Positions 7,309 through 15,641 of a stretch of 26,581 nt of DNA are shown here, piece after piece. The stretch lies in the NCBI GenBank assembly GCA_028572035.1, contig JAPVWE010000001.1:1-26581 (forward strand). The letters run 5' to 3'. The notes beneath the pieces were generated by a model, which did not search any database, had not been told where the DNA came from, and saw nothing but the letters and a program-made list of their open reading frames with translations. Each line of letters begins with the position of its first letter. Positions within the stretch are counted from its first letter, which is position 1. A program made the position numbers and the translations under genes. Source of the DNA: Desulfobacteraceae bacterium (lineage in GTDB: Bacteria; Desulfobacterota; DSM-4660; Desulfatiglandales; B25-G16).

Positions 7309-9381
7309 ATGGTTGATGATATTCAATACCTAAGAAACATAGGCATCAGTGCCCATATTGACTCAGGCAAGACAACCCTGACAGAGAGAATACTTTACTA
7401 TACGAAGAGGATATTTGCTGTCCACGAGGTAAAGGGAAAAGATGGGGTTGGCGCCAAGATGGATTCCATGGACCTGGAAAAGGAGAGAGGTATTACCATT
7501 TCCTCTGCTGCGACATACTGTGAGTGGAAGGGGCATAAGATCAATATCATAGACACGCCTGGGCATGTGGACTTCACCATTGAGGTTGAGCGCTCTCTGA
7601 AGGTTCTGGATGGGGCCATTTTGGTTTTATGTGCTGTAGGAGGCGTGCAATCCCAGTCCATTACCGTTGACCGGCAGATGAACCGGCATAAGGTACCAAG
7701 GGTGGCCTTTATCAATAAATGTGATCGGGCAGGTGCCGATCCATACCGGGTTGTGGGGCAACTTCGTCAGAGGTTGAATCATAATGCCATACTCATGCAG
7801 ATACCCATAGGGCTGGAAGGAGATTTCTCCGGTGTGATAGATCTGGTCTCCATGAAGGCTATCTATTTTGAGGGGCCCTTTGGAGAGGACGTTAAGGAAG
7901 GAGAGATTCCATCTTCCCTCCTCGATGAGGCTGTTTCTAAAAGAGAGGAGTTGCTGGAGGCTGCCTCCATGTTTTCCGATGAATTGATGGAGGCTATCTT
8001 AGATGGCAGCGTCAGTGAGGAACGGATACATGAGGCGGTGAGAGAAGGGACGATCTCAAGGCAGTTAACCCCTGTCTTTATGGGGTCAGCATATAAAAAC
8101 ATGGGGGTACAGCCTGTACTCGATGCCGTTGCCAACTATCTCCCTTCACCGGAGGAGGTGGAAAACAGTGCGCTGGATATGGATGAGGAGGAAAAGGAGG
8201 TATTGCTTTCCTCGGATCCGAATGATCCCCTGGTGGCCCTGGCCTTCAAACTGGAGGTAACCCTGTACGGGCAACTCACCCATCTCAGGATCTATCAGGG
8301 CACTATAGGCAAGGGAGATGATCTGGTAAATACCAGGACAAGAAAAAGGATCAAGGTGGGAAGGCTGGTGAGGATGCATGCCGATGAAATGAAGGATATC
8401 CCTGGGGCCAGAGCAGGCGACATTGTGGCCCTTTTCGGGGTTAGCTGCTTTTCAGGGGATACATTTACCGATGGCCGCTTAAACTGGACCATGAGCTCCA
8501 TTTTTGTTCCGGACCCGGTAATCTCCCTGGCCATATCACCAAAGGACAATAGATCTGACACCAATATGGCCAAGGCCCTTAGCCGTTTTATCAGGGAAGA
8601 CCCTACCTTTCAGTCCCGGGTAGATGGGGAATCCGGCCAAACTATTATCTCCGGGATGGGAGAATTGCATCTTGAGATTTATGTGGAGAGAATGAAAAGG
8701 GAATTCGGGGCGGAGGTGGATACAGGGATTCCCCAGGTGGCCTACAGGGAGGCCATCTCACGGCGATTGGAGTTTGATTATACCCATAAGAAGCAGACAG
8801 GTGGGGCAGGTCAGTACGGGAGAGTCGCCGGATTCATGGAACCCTCAGAAGAGGGTGGTTATGAATTCATTAACCGGGTCAAGGGGGGCGTCATTCCTTC
8901 AGAGTTTATTCCCGCTGTTGACAAGGGCTTCCAGTCCTGTCTAAGAAAGGGTCTTTTGATAGGATTTCCGGTTCTCGGGATGAGGATTACGGTCAACGAT
9001 GGAAGACATCATGCGGTTGATTCCTCTGAGAGGGCATTTATCCAGGCCGCTATAGGTGCCTTTAAACAGGCATACTTAAGAGCCAATCCCGTGATACTGG
9101 AGCCGATTATGAAGGTATCGGTAGAAAGTCCCTCTGAGTTCCAGGGAAATGTCATGTCTTCTATCAACCAGCGCAGGGGCTTGATCATGAGCTCGGCGGA
9201 AGATGGGGTGTTTACAACCGTTGAGGCCGAAGTTCCTCTGGCAGAGATGTTCGGATATGCTACCATCTTGAGATCAATGAGTCAGGGAAAGGCAGAGTTT
9301 ACCATGGAGTTTTCCAGGTATTCAAAGGTACCTGAATCAATAAAAGAGGAGCTAAAATTGAGGTATAAAGAAAAATCATAA
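7309..9381 (+). CDS. fusA: Elongation factor G of the spd/mitochondrial EF-G1-like class
   Basis: This 690-residue translational GTPase moves tRNA and mRNA through the ribosome after each peptide bond. G-domain motifs are AHIDSGKT at 15-22, the switch region ERGIT at 59-63, DTPGH at 82-86 and NKCD at 136-139; domains II-V follow to the C-terminus. From memory, long blocks closely match human mitochondrial EF-G1 (for example HEVKGKDGVGAKMDSM, FTIEVERSLKVLDGA and THKKQTGGAGQYG). This places it in the spd-type EF-G1 class known in spirochaetes, planctomycetes and deltaproteobacteria. I chose the ATG at 7309 because AAGGAG lies six bases upstream; a TTG at 7291 would overlap that site. It is not in a str operon: no rpsL, rpsG or tuf is adjacent. 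A second EF-G (spdEFG2) is expected elsewhere for ribosome recycling. Confidence 0.92.
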   Translation: MVDDIQYLRNIGISAHIDSGKTTLTERILYYTKRIFAVHEVKGKDGVGAKMDSMDLEKERGITISSAATYCEWKGHKINIIDTPGHVDFTIEVERSLKVLDGAILVLCAVGGVQSQSITVDRQMNRHKVPRVAFINKCDRAGADPYRVVGQLRQRLNHNAILMQIPIGLEGDFSGVIDLVSMKAIYFEGPFGEDVKEGEIPSSLLDEAVSKREELLEAASMFSDELMEAILDGSVSEERIHEAVREGTISRQLTPVFMGSAYKNMGVQPVLDAVANYLPSPEEVENSALDMDEEEKEVLLSSDPNDPLVALAFKLEVTLYGQLTHLRIYQGTIGKGDDLVNTRTRKRIKVGRLVRMHADEMKDIPGARAGDIVALFGVSCFSGDTFTDGRLNWTMSSIFVPDPVISLAISPKDNRSDTNMAKALSRFIREDPTFQSRVDGESGQTIISGMGELHLEIYVERMKREFGAEVDTGIPQVAYREAISRRLEFDYTHKKQTGGAGQYGRVAGFMEPSEEGGYEFINRVKGGVIPSEFIPAVDKGFQSCLRKGLLIGFPVLGMRITVNDGRHHAVDSSERAFIQAAIGAFKQAYLRANPVILEPIMKVSVESPSEFQGNVMSSINQRRGLIMSSAEDGVFTTVEAEVPLAEMFGYATILRSMSQGKAEFTMEFSRYSKVPESIKEELKLRYKEKS

Positions 9382-9464
9382 CCGTTCAGCCCCCACTTCT
9401 ATAATGGGGCTGGGGCAATTCGCCAAGGTGGACAGCCCCAGCCCCTGGCAGTGGTGAACGGTTA
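9379..9464. repeat. Nested inverted repeat after fusA
   Basis: Outer arms TAACCGTTCA (9379-9388) and TGAACGGTTA (9455-9464) are perfect 10-base complements. Inner arms GGGGCTGGGG (9406-9415) and CCCCAGCCCC (9436-9445) are also perfect. A further CCACT/AGTGG pair lies between them. The outer left arm overlaps the fusA stop codon. It may act as a terminator or processing hairpin, or be a small dispersed repeat element. A partial copy of the outer arm occurs near 7117-7128. Confidence 0.75.
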
Positions 9465-9488
9465 CAAAAAATCAAAAAGGAGAGAACC

Positions 9489-10184
9489 ATGAAAGATTTC
9501 CTAAAGGTCAGCCCTTTAAAGATACTGGAGGGGTCTACCTATAAAGAATTGGGCAAGGGCAATCTGGGGGTTCTCATGGCCCGGGCAGGTGTTGGTAAGA
9601 CATCATGCCTCATCAACATTGCATTTGATAAGCTCTTTCGTGGGGGAAAACTTGTACATGTTTCCCTCAAGGATGCACCGGAAAAGGTTACCTCTTATTA
9701 CCATGTTATCTTCTCCGATCTTGTTAAGGTACTGAATATGGAGAATGAATATGAGGTTCGGACCCTCCTGGATAAAAACAGGATAATCCTCGCGTATCTA
9801 AAAGAGAGCTTTGACCTTAACAGGCTTCGGAAGAACCTCACAAATCTAATAAAAGAGATTGATTTCACACCAGATACCCTGGTTGTTGATGGTGTTGATT
9901 TCGCAGAGGCCGGCAGAGACATATTTGAGGGATTTAAAGGGATAGCCAAGGAGTTTAACCTCGAGGTATGGTTTTCAGCCCTCTCACACAGGCATATTAC
10001 TGAGGTAAATGAGAGAGGTATTCCCTTTCCCTGCAACAACCTGGATGACCTCTTCAACCTTATTATCCAGTTAGATTCGACTCAATCAGGGGTCTTCCTA
10101 AAGCTTCTAAAGGAGCACGACAGTGAAGTCTTACCTGATGCTATGGTAAGGCTTGAGCCAAACAACTTTTTGGCCATGGAGTAG
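9489..10184 (+). CDS. Uncharacterised RecA-fold P-loop ATPase
   Basis: This 231-residue cytoplasmic protein has a Walker A motif ARAGVGKTS at residues 31-39 and a Walker B strand TLVVDGVDF at 130-138, spaced as in RecA/KaiC/DnaB-like ATPases. A stretch between them (about 85-125) is charged and probably helical. A conserved-looking ALSHRH at about 164-169 could be the sensor or glutamine-switch region after the next strand. There is no DNA-binding domain, signal peptide or membrane segment. The ATG is preceded by AAAAGGAGAG. It lies between fusA and rpmB, separated from fusA by the 86-base inverted repeat, so it may or may not share the fusA transcript. I do not recognise a named family, and its function and partners are unknown. 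Confidence 0.75.
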   Translation: MKDFLKVSPLKILEGSTYKELGKGNLGVLMARAGVGKTSCLINIAFDKLFRGGKLVHVSLKDAPEKVTSYYHVIFSDLVKVLNMENEYEVRTLLDKNRIILAYLKESFDLNRLRKNLTNLIKEIDFTPDTLVVDGVDFAEAGRDIFEGFKGIAKEFNLEVWFSALSHRHITEVNERGIPFPCNNLDDLFNLIIQLDSTQSGVFLKLLKEHDSEVLPDAMVRLEPNNFLAME

Positions 10185-10200
10185 TTGGAAAATTTTTTTC

Positions 10201-10228
10201 TTGCATCTGAGAATCTGTAGGGTATAAC
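10201..10228 (+). promoter_or_regulatory. Candidate promoter of rpmB
   Basis: TTGCAT at 10201-10206 is followed after 16 bases by TATAAC at 10223-10228 (five of six). It lies just after the ATPase gene and leaves a leader of about 110 bases before rpmB. The leader contains a small hairpin, CCTGT-CAA-ACAGG. Confidence 0.45.
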
Positions 10229-10346
10229 TTACCTGTCAAACAGGAAGGAAATCAACGGACATTACCTGGTAGATGGTGTTAGGTTAGAAGGCCAGACACT
10301 GATAAATATCTGCTAACAACACATTAAGGCTAAAGGAAGAAATAGA

Positions 10347-10553
10347 ATGTCTAAGGTATGTGAAATATGCGGTAAAGGACCGGTTTCAGGCCACAATGTA
10401 AGTCACGCCCACAATAAGACCAAAAGACGCTGGTTACCAAACCTTCAAAGCGTGAGGGTTAAGATAAAAGGCGGGACAAAAAAAATGAAGGTCTGCACGG
10501 GGTGTCTCAGATCAGGACTGGTATACAAAGAAGCAGTAGGCAGTAGGCAGTAA
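10347..10553 (+). CDS. rpmB: 50S ribosomal protein L28, zinc-binding form
   Basis: L28 is a small structural protein of the large ribosomal subunit. This 68-residue copy has the family core GPVSGHNVSHAHNKTKRRW and two cysteine pairs, C5-x-x-C8 and C50-x-x-C53, so it is the zinc-ribbon (C+) form. The last residues (AVGSRQ) are encoded within a tandem GCAGTAG repeat that forms the left arm of the terminator hairpin that follows. This suggests the C-terminus was set by a repeat and not by selection on the protein. AAAGGAAG lies about nine bases before the ATG. The rel gene converges on it from the right. Confidence 0.95.
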   Translation: MSKVCEICGKGPVSGHNVSHAHNKTKRRWLPNLQSVRVKIKGGTKKMKVCTGCLRSGLVYKEAVGSRQ

Positions 10554-10615
10554 GCACTTTGTATTGAGCCTGTCCCTGCTTCATACTGCATACTCCATAC
10601 TGCCTACTGTTTTTT
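10534..10615. terminator. Terminator hairpin between rpmB and rel
   Basis: CAGTAGGCAGTA (present twice in overlap, 10534-10545 and 10541-10552) pairs with TACTGCCTACTG at 10598-10609, which is followed by six T residues (10610-10615). Further imperfect pairing (AAGCAGTAGG.. with TGCTTCATACTGCATACTCC) lengthens the stem. The rpmB stop lies in the left arm and the rel stop abuts the T-run, so the whole space between two convergent genes is one hairpin. It is a good rho-independent terminator for rpmB and may also work for rel. Confidence 0.8.
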
Positions 10616-12756
10616 CAAATCCGTTCCACCTTTAAGACCTCCTTGATCTTCTTTATCTTTGAAATAATATCTCTTAATTGATTGTAATCGGAAACCTCAA
10701 TTGTAAAGGTGGATATCCCTTTCTTGTCAACTGTTGTCCGCACATCCGCATCTACAATATTAGCCTCGTTCTGGGCAAATATAGCACTCAGATTGGCCAG
10801 CATACCCTTTTTAGAGATATTGGTGATCTTCAATGTGGCCAAATAATTCACATCTTCCGAACGTTCCCATTCCACCTCCACTAAGCGATCCAGGTCAACA
10901 TCCCTAATATGCCGGCAAGCTTTTGCATGGATGGTGACCCCCCTTCCCCTGGTAATAAAACCGATAACCAGCTCCCCTGGTAATGGTTGACAGCACTTTC
11001 CAAAGCGAACGAGCATGTCACTCATCCCTTTAACCTTGATCCCGGTCTCTTCCCTTTTTCTCTTTATCCTGTGAACTATCTTCTGGACAAGGCCCTCTGA
11101 TTTATCCTCTTTTATGTCTAAATGGGGCATAAGCCGGTTCAAAACCTGCTTTGCTGAGATCTTGCCATAGCCGACACTGGCCAGCAGATCATCCACACTC
11201 TTTAGTGAAAATCTATGGATTACATCTAGAATCTGCTTGTTGTTGATGAGCCTGGATAGATTAAGATTGACTTTCCTAAGCTGCTTTTCCAAGATATTCC
11301 TGCCAATATCTATGCTCTCTTTTCTCTCCTCTTTTTTTATCCACTGTCTGATCCTGGTTCTGGCCGCGGATGTCTTGGCAAAATTGAGCCAATCTTTACT
11401 GGGTTTATGATTTTTGGAGGTAATAATCTGGACTATGTCTCCGGTTTTAAGCTGATAGCTTAAGGGGACTATTCTCTCGTTTACCTTAGCACCTGTGCAT
11501 CTGTGTCCTACCTCTGAATGGATACTATAGGCAAAATCAACCGGGGTTGCTCCCTTGGGAAATTCCTTAACCTCCCCTTTAGGCGTAAAGATATAGACCT
11601 CGCCACTGAAAAGATCGAGCCTGACTGTTTCTAAGAACTCCTTTGGGTCAGTCACGCTTTCCTGCCATTCTAACAACTGTCTCATCCATGCATATTGCCT
11701 GTCTATGTCTTTTTCCGACCCATCTCCCTCTTTATACCTCCAGTGAGAGGCAATTCCCTCTTCGGCAATTCTGTCCATATCCCACGTTCTTGTCTGTATC
11801 TCCATTCTCTCTCCCAGGGGGGTGATTACTGTGGTGTGCAAAGACTGATACATATTGGCCTTAGGCAGGGAGATATAATCCTTAAAACGACCTGTTACTG
11901 GTTTCCACATGGAATGTATCAGGCCCAGGACCTCATAGCACTCCCTTACAGAATTCACTATTATCCTGAAGGCCAGGACATCATAGACCTGTTCTATATT
12001 CAGATCCTGCTCCATCATCTTTTGATAAACACTAAAGAAATGCTTATTTCTTCCCTTTATCTTGGCCTTTATCTTGGCCTCACTCAATGTCTTGGATAAG
12101 ACCTCCTTTGTCTCCCTGATAAATTTCTCCTGTCCTTCTCGCCTCTGGGCAATACCCAATCTTATGTCCTCGTAAATCTTTGGCTCAAGATAAAAAAGGG
12201 AGAGATCCTCCAGGGTTGACTTTAGCCAGTAGATACCCAGTCTTCCAGCAAGAGGTGCATAAATATCAAGGGTTTCCTTTGCAATTACTTCCTGCTTTTC
12301 AGGGGGTTGAAAACCAAGGGTCTGCATATTATGCAATCGATCTGCCAATTTGACCAGCAGGACCCTGATATCAGTTGCCATGGCAATAATCATCTTTCTT
12401 ATATTCTCCGCCTGCTGTTCCTCTTTGCTCAAGAACCGTATCTTACTGATCTTGGTAACACCATCTACTATGGTTGTCACCTCCTTGCCGAACAGATATT
12501 CAATATCCTTTAGTTCAGCCAATGTATCCTCGACCGTGTCATGGAGAAGACCGGAGGCAATACTCACTTCGTCCATCTTCATCTTGGTAAGAATTCCAGC
12601 AACTTCCAGAGGGTGGGAAAGGTATGGTTCCCCTGATAAACGGACCTGGCCCTTGTGAACCTTGGCCGAATAGACATATGCCTTTTCGATGAAATCTATG
12701 TCTGCGGTAGGATGATAAGAAACGAGGTTTGATGTTATGTCAGTTAAGCGAATCAT
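10615..12756 (-). CDS. rel: Bifunctional (p)ppGpp synthetase/hydrolase (Rel/SpoT)
   Basis: This protein of about 713 residues makes and degrades the alarmone (p)ppGpp. N-terminal HD hydrolase motifs are intact: SHPLEVAGIL near residue 48, LLHDTVEDT near 71 and KLADRLHNM further on. The synthetase domain has GRFKDYISLPKANMYQSLHT and the EIQTRT segment. The basic RFKD form is the one found in bifunctional enzymes, not in synthetase-only RelA. A TGS domain (YIFTPKGEVKEFPKGATPVDFAY), a Cys-containing helical region and a C-terminal ACT domain complete the usual order. I chose the ATG at 12756 because relatives begin MIRL..DI. A TTG at 12771 touches its own ribosome site AAAGGAGG. The start overlaps the end of proS by 17 bases, implying coupled translation. 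Confidence 0.93.
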   Translation of the reverse strand: MIRLTDITSNLVSYHPTADIDFIEKAYVYSAKVHKGQVRLSGEPYLSHPLEVAGILTKMKMDEVSIASGLLHDTVEDTLAELKDIEYLFGKEVTTIVDGVTKISKIRFLSKEEQQAENIRKMIIAMATDIRVLLVKLADRLHNMQTLGFQPPEKQEVIAKETLDIYAPLAGRLGIYWLKSTLEDLSLFYLEPKIYEDIRLGIAQRREGQEKFIRETKEVLSKTLSEAKIKAKIKGRNKHFFSVYQKMMEQDLNIEQVYDVLAFRIIVNSVRECYEVLGLIHSMWKPVTGRFKDYISLPKANMYQSLHTTVITPLGERMEIQTRTWDMDRIAEEGIASHWRYKEGDGSEKDIDRQYAWMRQLLEWQESVTDPKEFLETVRLDLFSGEVYIFTPKGEVKEFPKGATPVDFAYSIHSEVGHRCTGAKVNERIVPLSYQLKTGDIVQIITSKNHKPSKDWLNFAKTSAARTRIRQWIKKEERKESIDIGRNILEKQLRKVNLNLSRLINNKQILDVIHRFSLKSVDDLLASVGYGKISAKQVLNRLMPHLDIKEDKSEGLVQKIVHRIKRKREETGIKVKGMSDMLVRFGKCCQPLPGELVIGFITRGRGVTIHAKACRHIRDVDLDRLVEVEWERSEDVNYLATLKITNISKKGMLANLSAIFAQNEANIVDADVRTTVDKKGISTFTIEVSDYNQLRDIISKIKKIKEVLKVERI

Positions 12757-14479
12757 AGAGGACCTGGACAACCTCCTTTACCGCTTTAGGGGCCTTGTCT
12801 ACCGGTATCAGTCTGAGATCTGGCTTGGAGCGTATCTTGATCTCAATGGCATCTTTCTTAAGTGTTCTTAGACTGACCGTGACCCTCACAGGTATGCCAA
12901 GAAGATCGGCGTCCTTGAGTTTGAAACCTGGTCTTTCATCCCTGTCATCGATAAAGACTGTCAGGCCTAGATCACTTAGCTGCTGGCACAGATTTTCAGC
13001 CACCTCTCTAACATGGGCTTCATGCATTTCAAGGGGTAGAATCGTTACTTCAAAAGGGGAAATAGATATGGGAAAGATAATGCCATTCTCATCGTGACTC
13101 TGCTCTATAGCTGCTGCCACAATCCTGCCAATACCTATCCCATAACACCCCATAACAAAAGGAGTTTCCTGGCCATTCCTATCCAGAAAATCGGCCTTAA
13201 GGGCTGTAGAGTACTTGGTCCCTAACTTAAAGACATGGCCAACCTCTATTCCCTTACCAAACAGTAATTCACCACCACACCTGGGACATGGATCAGAGGA
13301 AGTTATCATCCTTAGGTCTGCGTAGGTCTCCACCTGAAAATCCCTGCCTTCATTTACATTAAGAATATGCTTATCCTCCTCGTTTGCCCCCATTACCATG
13401 TTTTTCATCTCCTTAAGGGCAAAATCAGCCACTTTCTTTACCTGTAAACCAATGGCTCCTGCAAAGCCCATCGGGGCACCGGTTACATCAAATACAGTTT
13501 CTGGATCTGCCATAGTGAGCTCTTGAACGTTAAGGACATTTCTTAGTTTGGTTTCGTTCAGTTCATGATCCCCCCTTACCAAAGCAGCCATTGGTCCATG
13601 CTCAGTTTGATAAATAAGGGTTTTGACCAGTTTTTCGGGCCTCACGGACAGAAACTTAGTTACTTCATCCACGGTTCTAATTCCCGGTGTATCTACAACC
13701 TGTAATTCTTCTTCTCTCTCGGTATGTTTGGAATCATCCTCCCTTGACAATATCTCCGCCTTCTCTAAGTTAGAGGCATACGGGCAATTTTGACAGCTTA
13801 CAATATCATCCTCACCGGTATCTGAGAGAACCATGAATTCATGAGAAAAACTGCCACCTATAGGCCCTGTATCAGCCTCGACTGCTCGGAATTTCAGTCC
13901 GCACCTTCTAAAAATAGCCTCGTATGCCACGTACATCCTCTCATAACTCCGGTTGGCCCCCTCTTCATCAATATCAAAGCTATAGGCATCCTTCATAATG
14001 AATTCCCGAGCCCTCATGACTCCAAATCTCGGCCTAATCTCATCCCTGAACTTTGTCTGGATCTGATACAGGTTAATGGGCAGTTGTTTGTATGAATGAA
14101 TCTCCCTTCGTACCAGATCAGTAATTACCTCCTCGTGGGTTGGGCCCAGGCATGATTCCCTGTTGTGTCGATCCCTGAACCGTAAGAGTTCTGGACCATA
14201 CTGATCCCATCGACCGCTTTCCATCCATAGATCACCTGGTTGCACCCCTGGAAGCAAGACTTCAATAGCACCAGCCCTATCCATCTCCTCCCTGACGATG
14301 CTTTCTACCCTTTTAAGGGCCCTCAAACCAAAAGGAAGATAGGTATAGATTCCTGCTGCCAGCTTTCTGATCATTCCAGCCCTGAGCATTAATTGGTGAC
14401 TTATGATCTCAGCCTCGGCCGGTGTCTCTTTGAGAGTAGGAGTAAAGAATTGTGAATATCGCCTTGAAAGAGATGTCAT
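12740..14479 (-). CDS. proS: Prolyl-tRNA synthetase, bacterial type with editing domain
   Basis: ProRS charges tRNA-Pro with proline. The class II catalytic core is seen in motif 1-3 regions (RAGMIRKLAAGIYTYLP, the motif 2 loop near FRDEIRPRFGVMR, and GCYGIGIGRIVAAAIEQ followed by HDENG). Between motifs 2 and 3 lies the INS editing domain (about residues 225-395), which deacylates Ala-tRNA-Pro. A C-terminal anticodon-binding domain follows. The ~579-residue length fits the bacterial type. The start is uncertain: ATGs at 14503 and 14479 both lack a clear ribosome site. I favour 14479 because relatives start just before RYSQxF. The upstream one falls in an iterated AATGAC repeat. It lies between ispG and rel, and its 3' end overlaps rel. 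Confidence 0.93.
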   Translation of the reverse strand: MTSLSRRYSQFFTPTLKETPAEAEIISHQLMLRAGMIRKLAAGIYTYLPFGLRALKRVESIVREEMDRAGAIEVLLPGVQPGDLWMESGRWDQYGPELLRFRDRHNRESCLGPTHEEVITDLVRREIHSYKQLPINLYQIQTKFRDEIRPRFGVMRAREFIMKDAYSFDIDEEGANRSYERMYVAYEAIFRRCGLKFRAVEADTGPIGGSFSHEFMVLSDTGEDDIVSCQNCPYASNLEKAEILSREDDSKHTEREEELQVVDTPGIRTVDEVTKFLSVRPEKLVKTLIYQTEHGPMAALVRGDHELNETKLRNVLNVQELTMADPETVFDVTGAPMGFAGAIGLQVKKVADFALKEMKNMVMGANEEDKHILNVNEGRDFQVETYADLRMITSSDPCPRCGGELLFGKGIEVGHVFKLGTKYSTALKADFLDRNGQETPFVMGCYGIGIGRIVAAAIEQSHDENGIIFPISISPFEVTILPLEMHEAHVREVAENLCQQLSDLGLTVFIDDRDERPGFKLKDADLLGIPVRVTVSLRTLKKDAIEIKIRSKPDLRLIPVDKAPKAVKEVVQVLYDSLN

Positions 14480-14605
14480 AATGTAGGTAACGTCATACGT
14501 CATTGGTCATTAGTCATTCGTTAAAACAGGAAGTCTCTGACTCTTGATCTCATTTACCAGTGACAAATGACTATTGACATTCGCTGTAATTGACCATCTG
14601 TTTGA
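14480..14605. repeat. Iterated TCATT/AATGAC inverted repeat between ispG and proS
   Basis: On the plus strand GTCATTGGTCATTAGTCATT (from about 14499) faces AGTGACAAATGACTATTGAC (about 14562-14581). Together they give an imperfect stem built from repeats of a TCATT word. The last codons of ispG and the upstream ATG of proS lie within it. It has no T-run, so its role may be mRNA processing or stability within the operon. Confidence 0.55.
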
Positions 14606-15641
14606 CTTCTTTGATAAGTATCCTGGCCAGATCTGACTCAGGCACTTTTTTGATCAATCTACCCTTCTTGAACAATGTGCCATGGCCCTGTCCGCCGGCA
14701 ATGCCAATGTCGGCCTCTTTTGCCTCTCCGGGCCCATTTACGACACATCCCATAATAGCTATCTTAAGAGGGGTCGTAATCTGATCCAGGGCATTTTCAA
14801 TTGTCTCTACCAACGTAAGAAGATCTATCTGACACCTTCCGCAGGTAGGGCAGGATATAATATCCACTCCCCTCTGCCTCAGACCCAGGGCCTTCAAAAT
14901 CTCATATGCCACCTTGACTTCATCAACCGGATCACGTGTTAGAGAAACCCTGATTGTATCTCCTATGCCCTCGGATAGTAATAGTCCAATCCCTAAGGAG
15001 TTCTTAACGGTCCCTGAAACGAGGCTCCCGGCCTCGGTTACACCTAAATGCAAGGGATAGTTAACCTTCTCACTAAGAAGCCTGTATGCCGATATCATTT
15101 GCAAGACATCTGACGATTTCAGGGAAATCTTAATAAGATGGAAATCCAAATCCTCCAAGATTCTTACATGATTCATGGCACTCTCAACCATAGCATCTGG
15201 TGTCGGGTGACCATATTTTTTTAGGATAGCCCTGTTAAGAGAGCCGGAGTTAACCCCAATCCTTATAGGAATACCTTGAGATCGGGCAGCGGCAACAATC
15301 TCCCGGATTTTTTTCCTTCCACCAATGTTGCCTGGGTTCAATCTTAGACCATCAGCTCCGTTCTCTATGGCTGCCAAGGCCAGCCTGTAGTCAAAATGAA
15401 TATCGGCAATAATCGGAAGGGATACCTCAGATTTTATCTCTTTGATGGCAGAGGCGGCCTTCATATCTGGCACTGCCAGGCGAACAAGCTCACAGCCAGC
15501 ACACCTTAACCGGTCTATCTGTTTTACCGTGGCAGCTACATCCTGAGGTGGGGTATTGGTCATGGACTGCACCACTACCGGAGCTCCACCACCTATCTTT
15601 ACTCCACCGATGTCTATTTGTGTGCTGTACCGTCGTTTCAT
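14571..15641 (-). CDS. ispG: 4-hydroxy-3-methylbut-2-enyl-diphosphate synthase (IspG/GcpE)
   Basis: IspG is the iron-sulfur enzyme that reduces the cyclic diphosphate MEcPP to HMBPP in the MEP pathway of isoprenoid synthesis. This 356-residue copy is the short two-domain bacterial form: a TIM barrel (GADGLRLNPGNIGG near 96-109) and a C-terminal 4Fe-4S domain. The cluster ligands are visible as Cys264, Cys267, Cys299 and Glu306 in SCPTCGRC and GCVVNGPGE, spaced as in the E. coli enzyme. The ATG at 15641 has no evident ribosome site. It heads a minus-strand operon with proS and rel. The usual neighbours dxr and rseP are absent, but ispE, a second MEP gene, lies across the divergent promoter region. 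Confidence 0.95.
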   Translation of the reverse strand: MKRRYSTQIDIGGVKIGGGAPVVVQSMTNTPPQDVAATVKQIDRLRCAGCELVRLAVPDMKAASAIKEIKSEVSLPIIADIHFDYRLALAAIENGADGLRLNPGNIGGRKKIREIVAAARSQGIPIRIGVNSGSLNRAILKKYGHPTPDAMVESAMNHVRILEDLDFHLIKISLKSSDVLQMISAYRLLSEKVNYPLHLGVTEAGSLVSGTVKNSLGIGLLLSEGIGDTIRVSLTRDPVDEVKVAYEILKALGLRQRGVDIISCPTCGRCQIDLLTLVETIENALDQITTPLKIAIMGCVVNGPGEAKEADIGIAGGQGHGTLFKKGRLIKKVPESDLARILIKEVKQMVNYSECQ

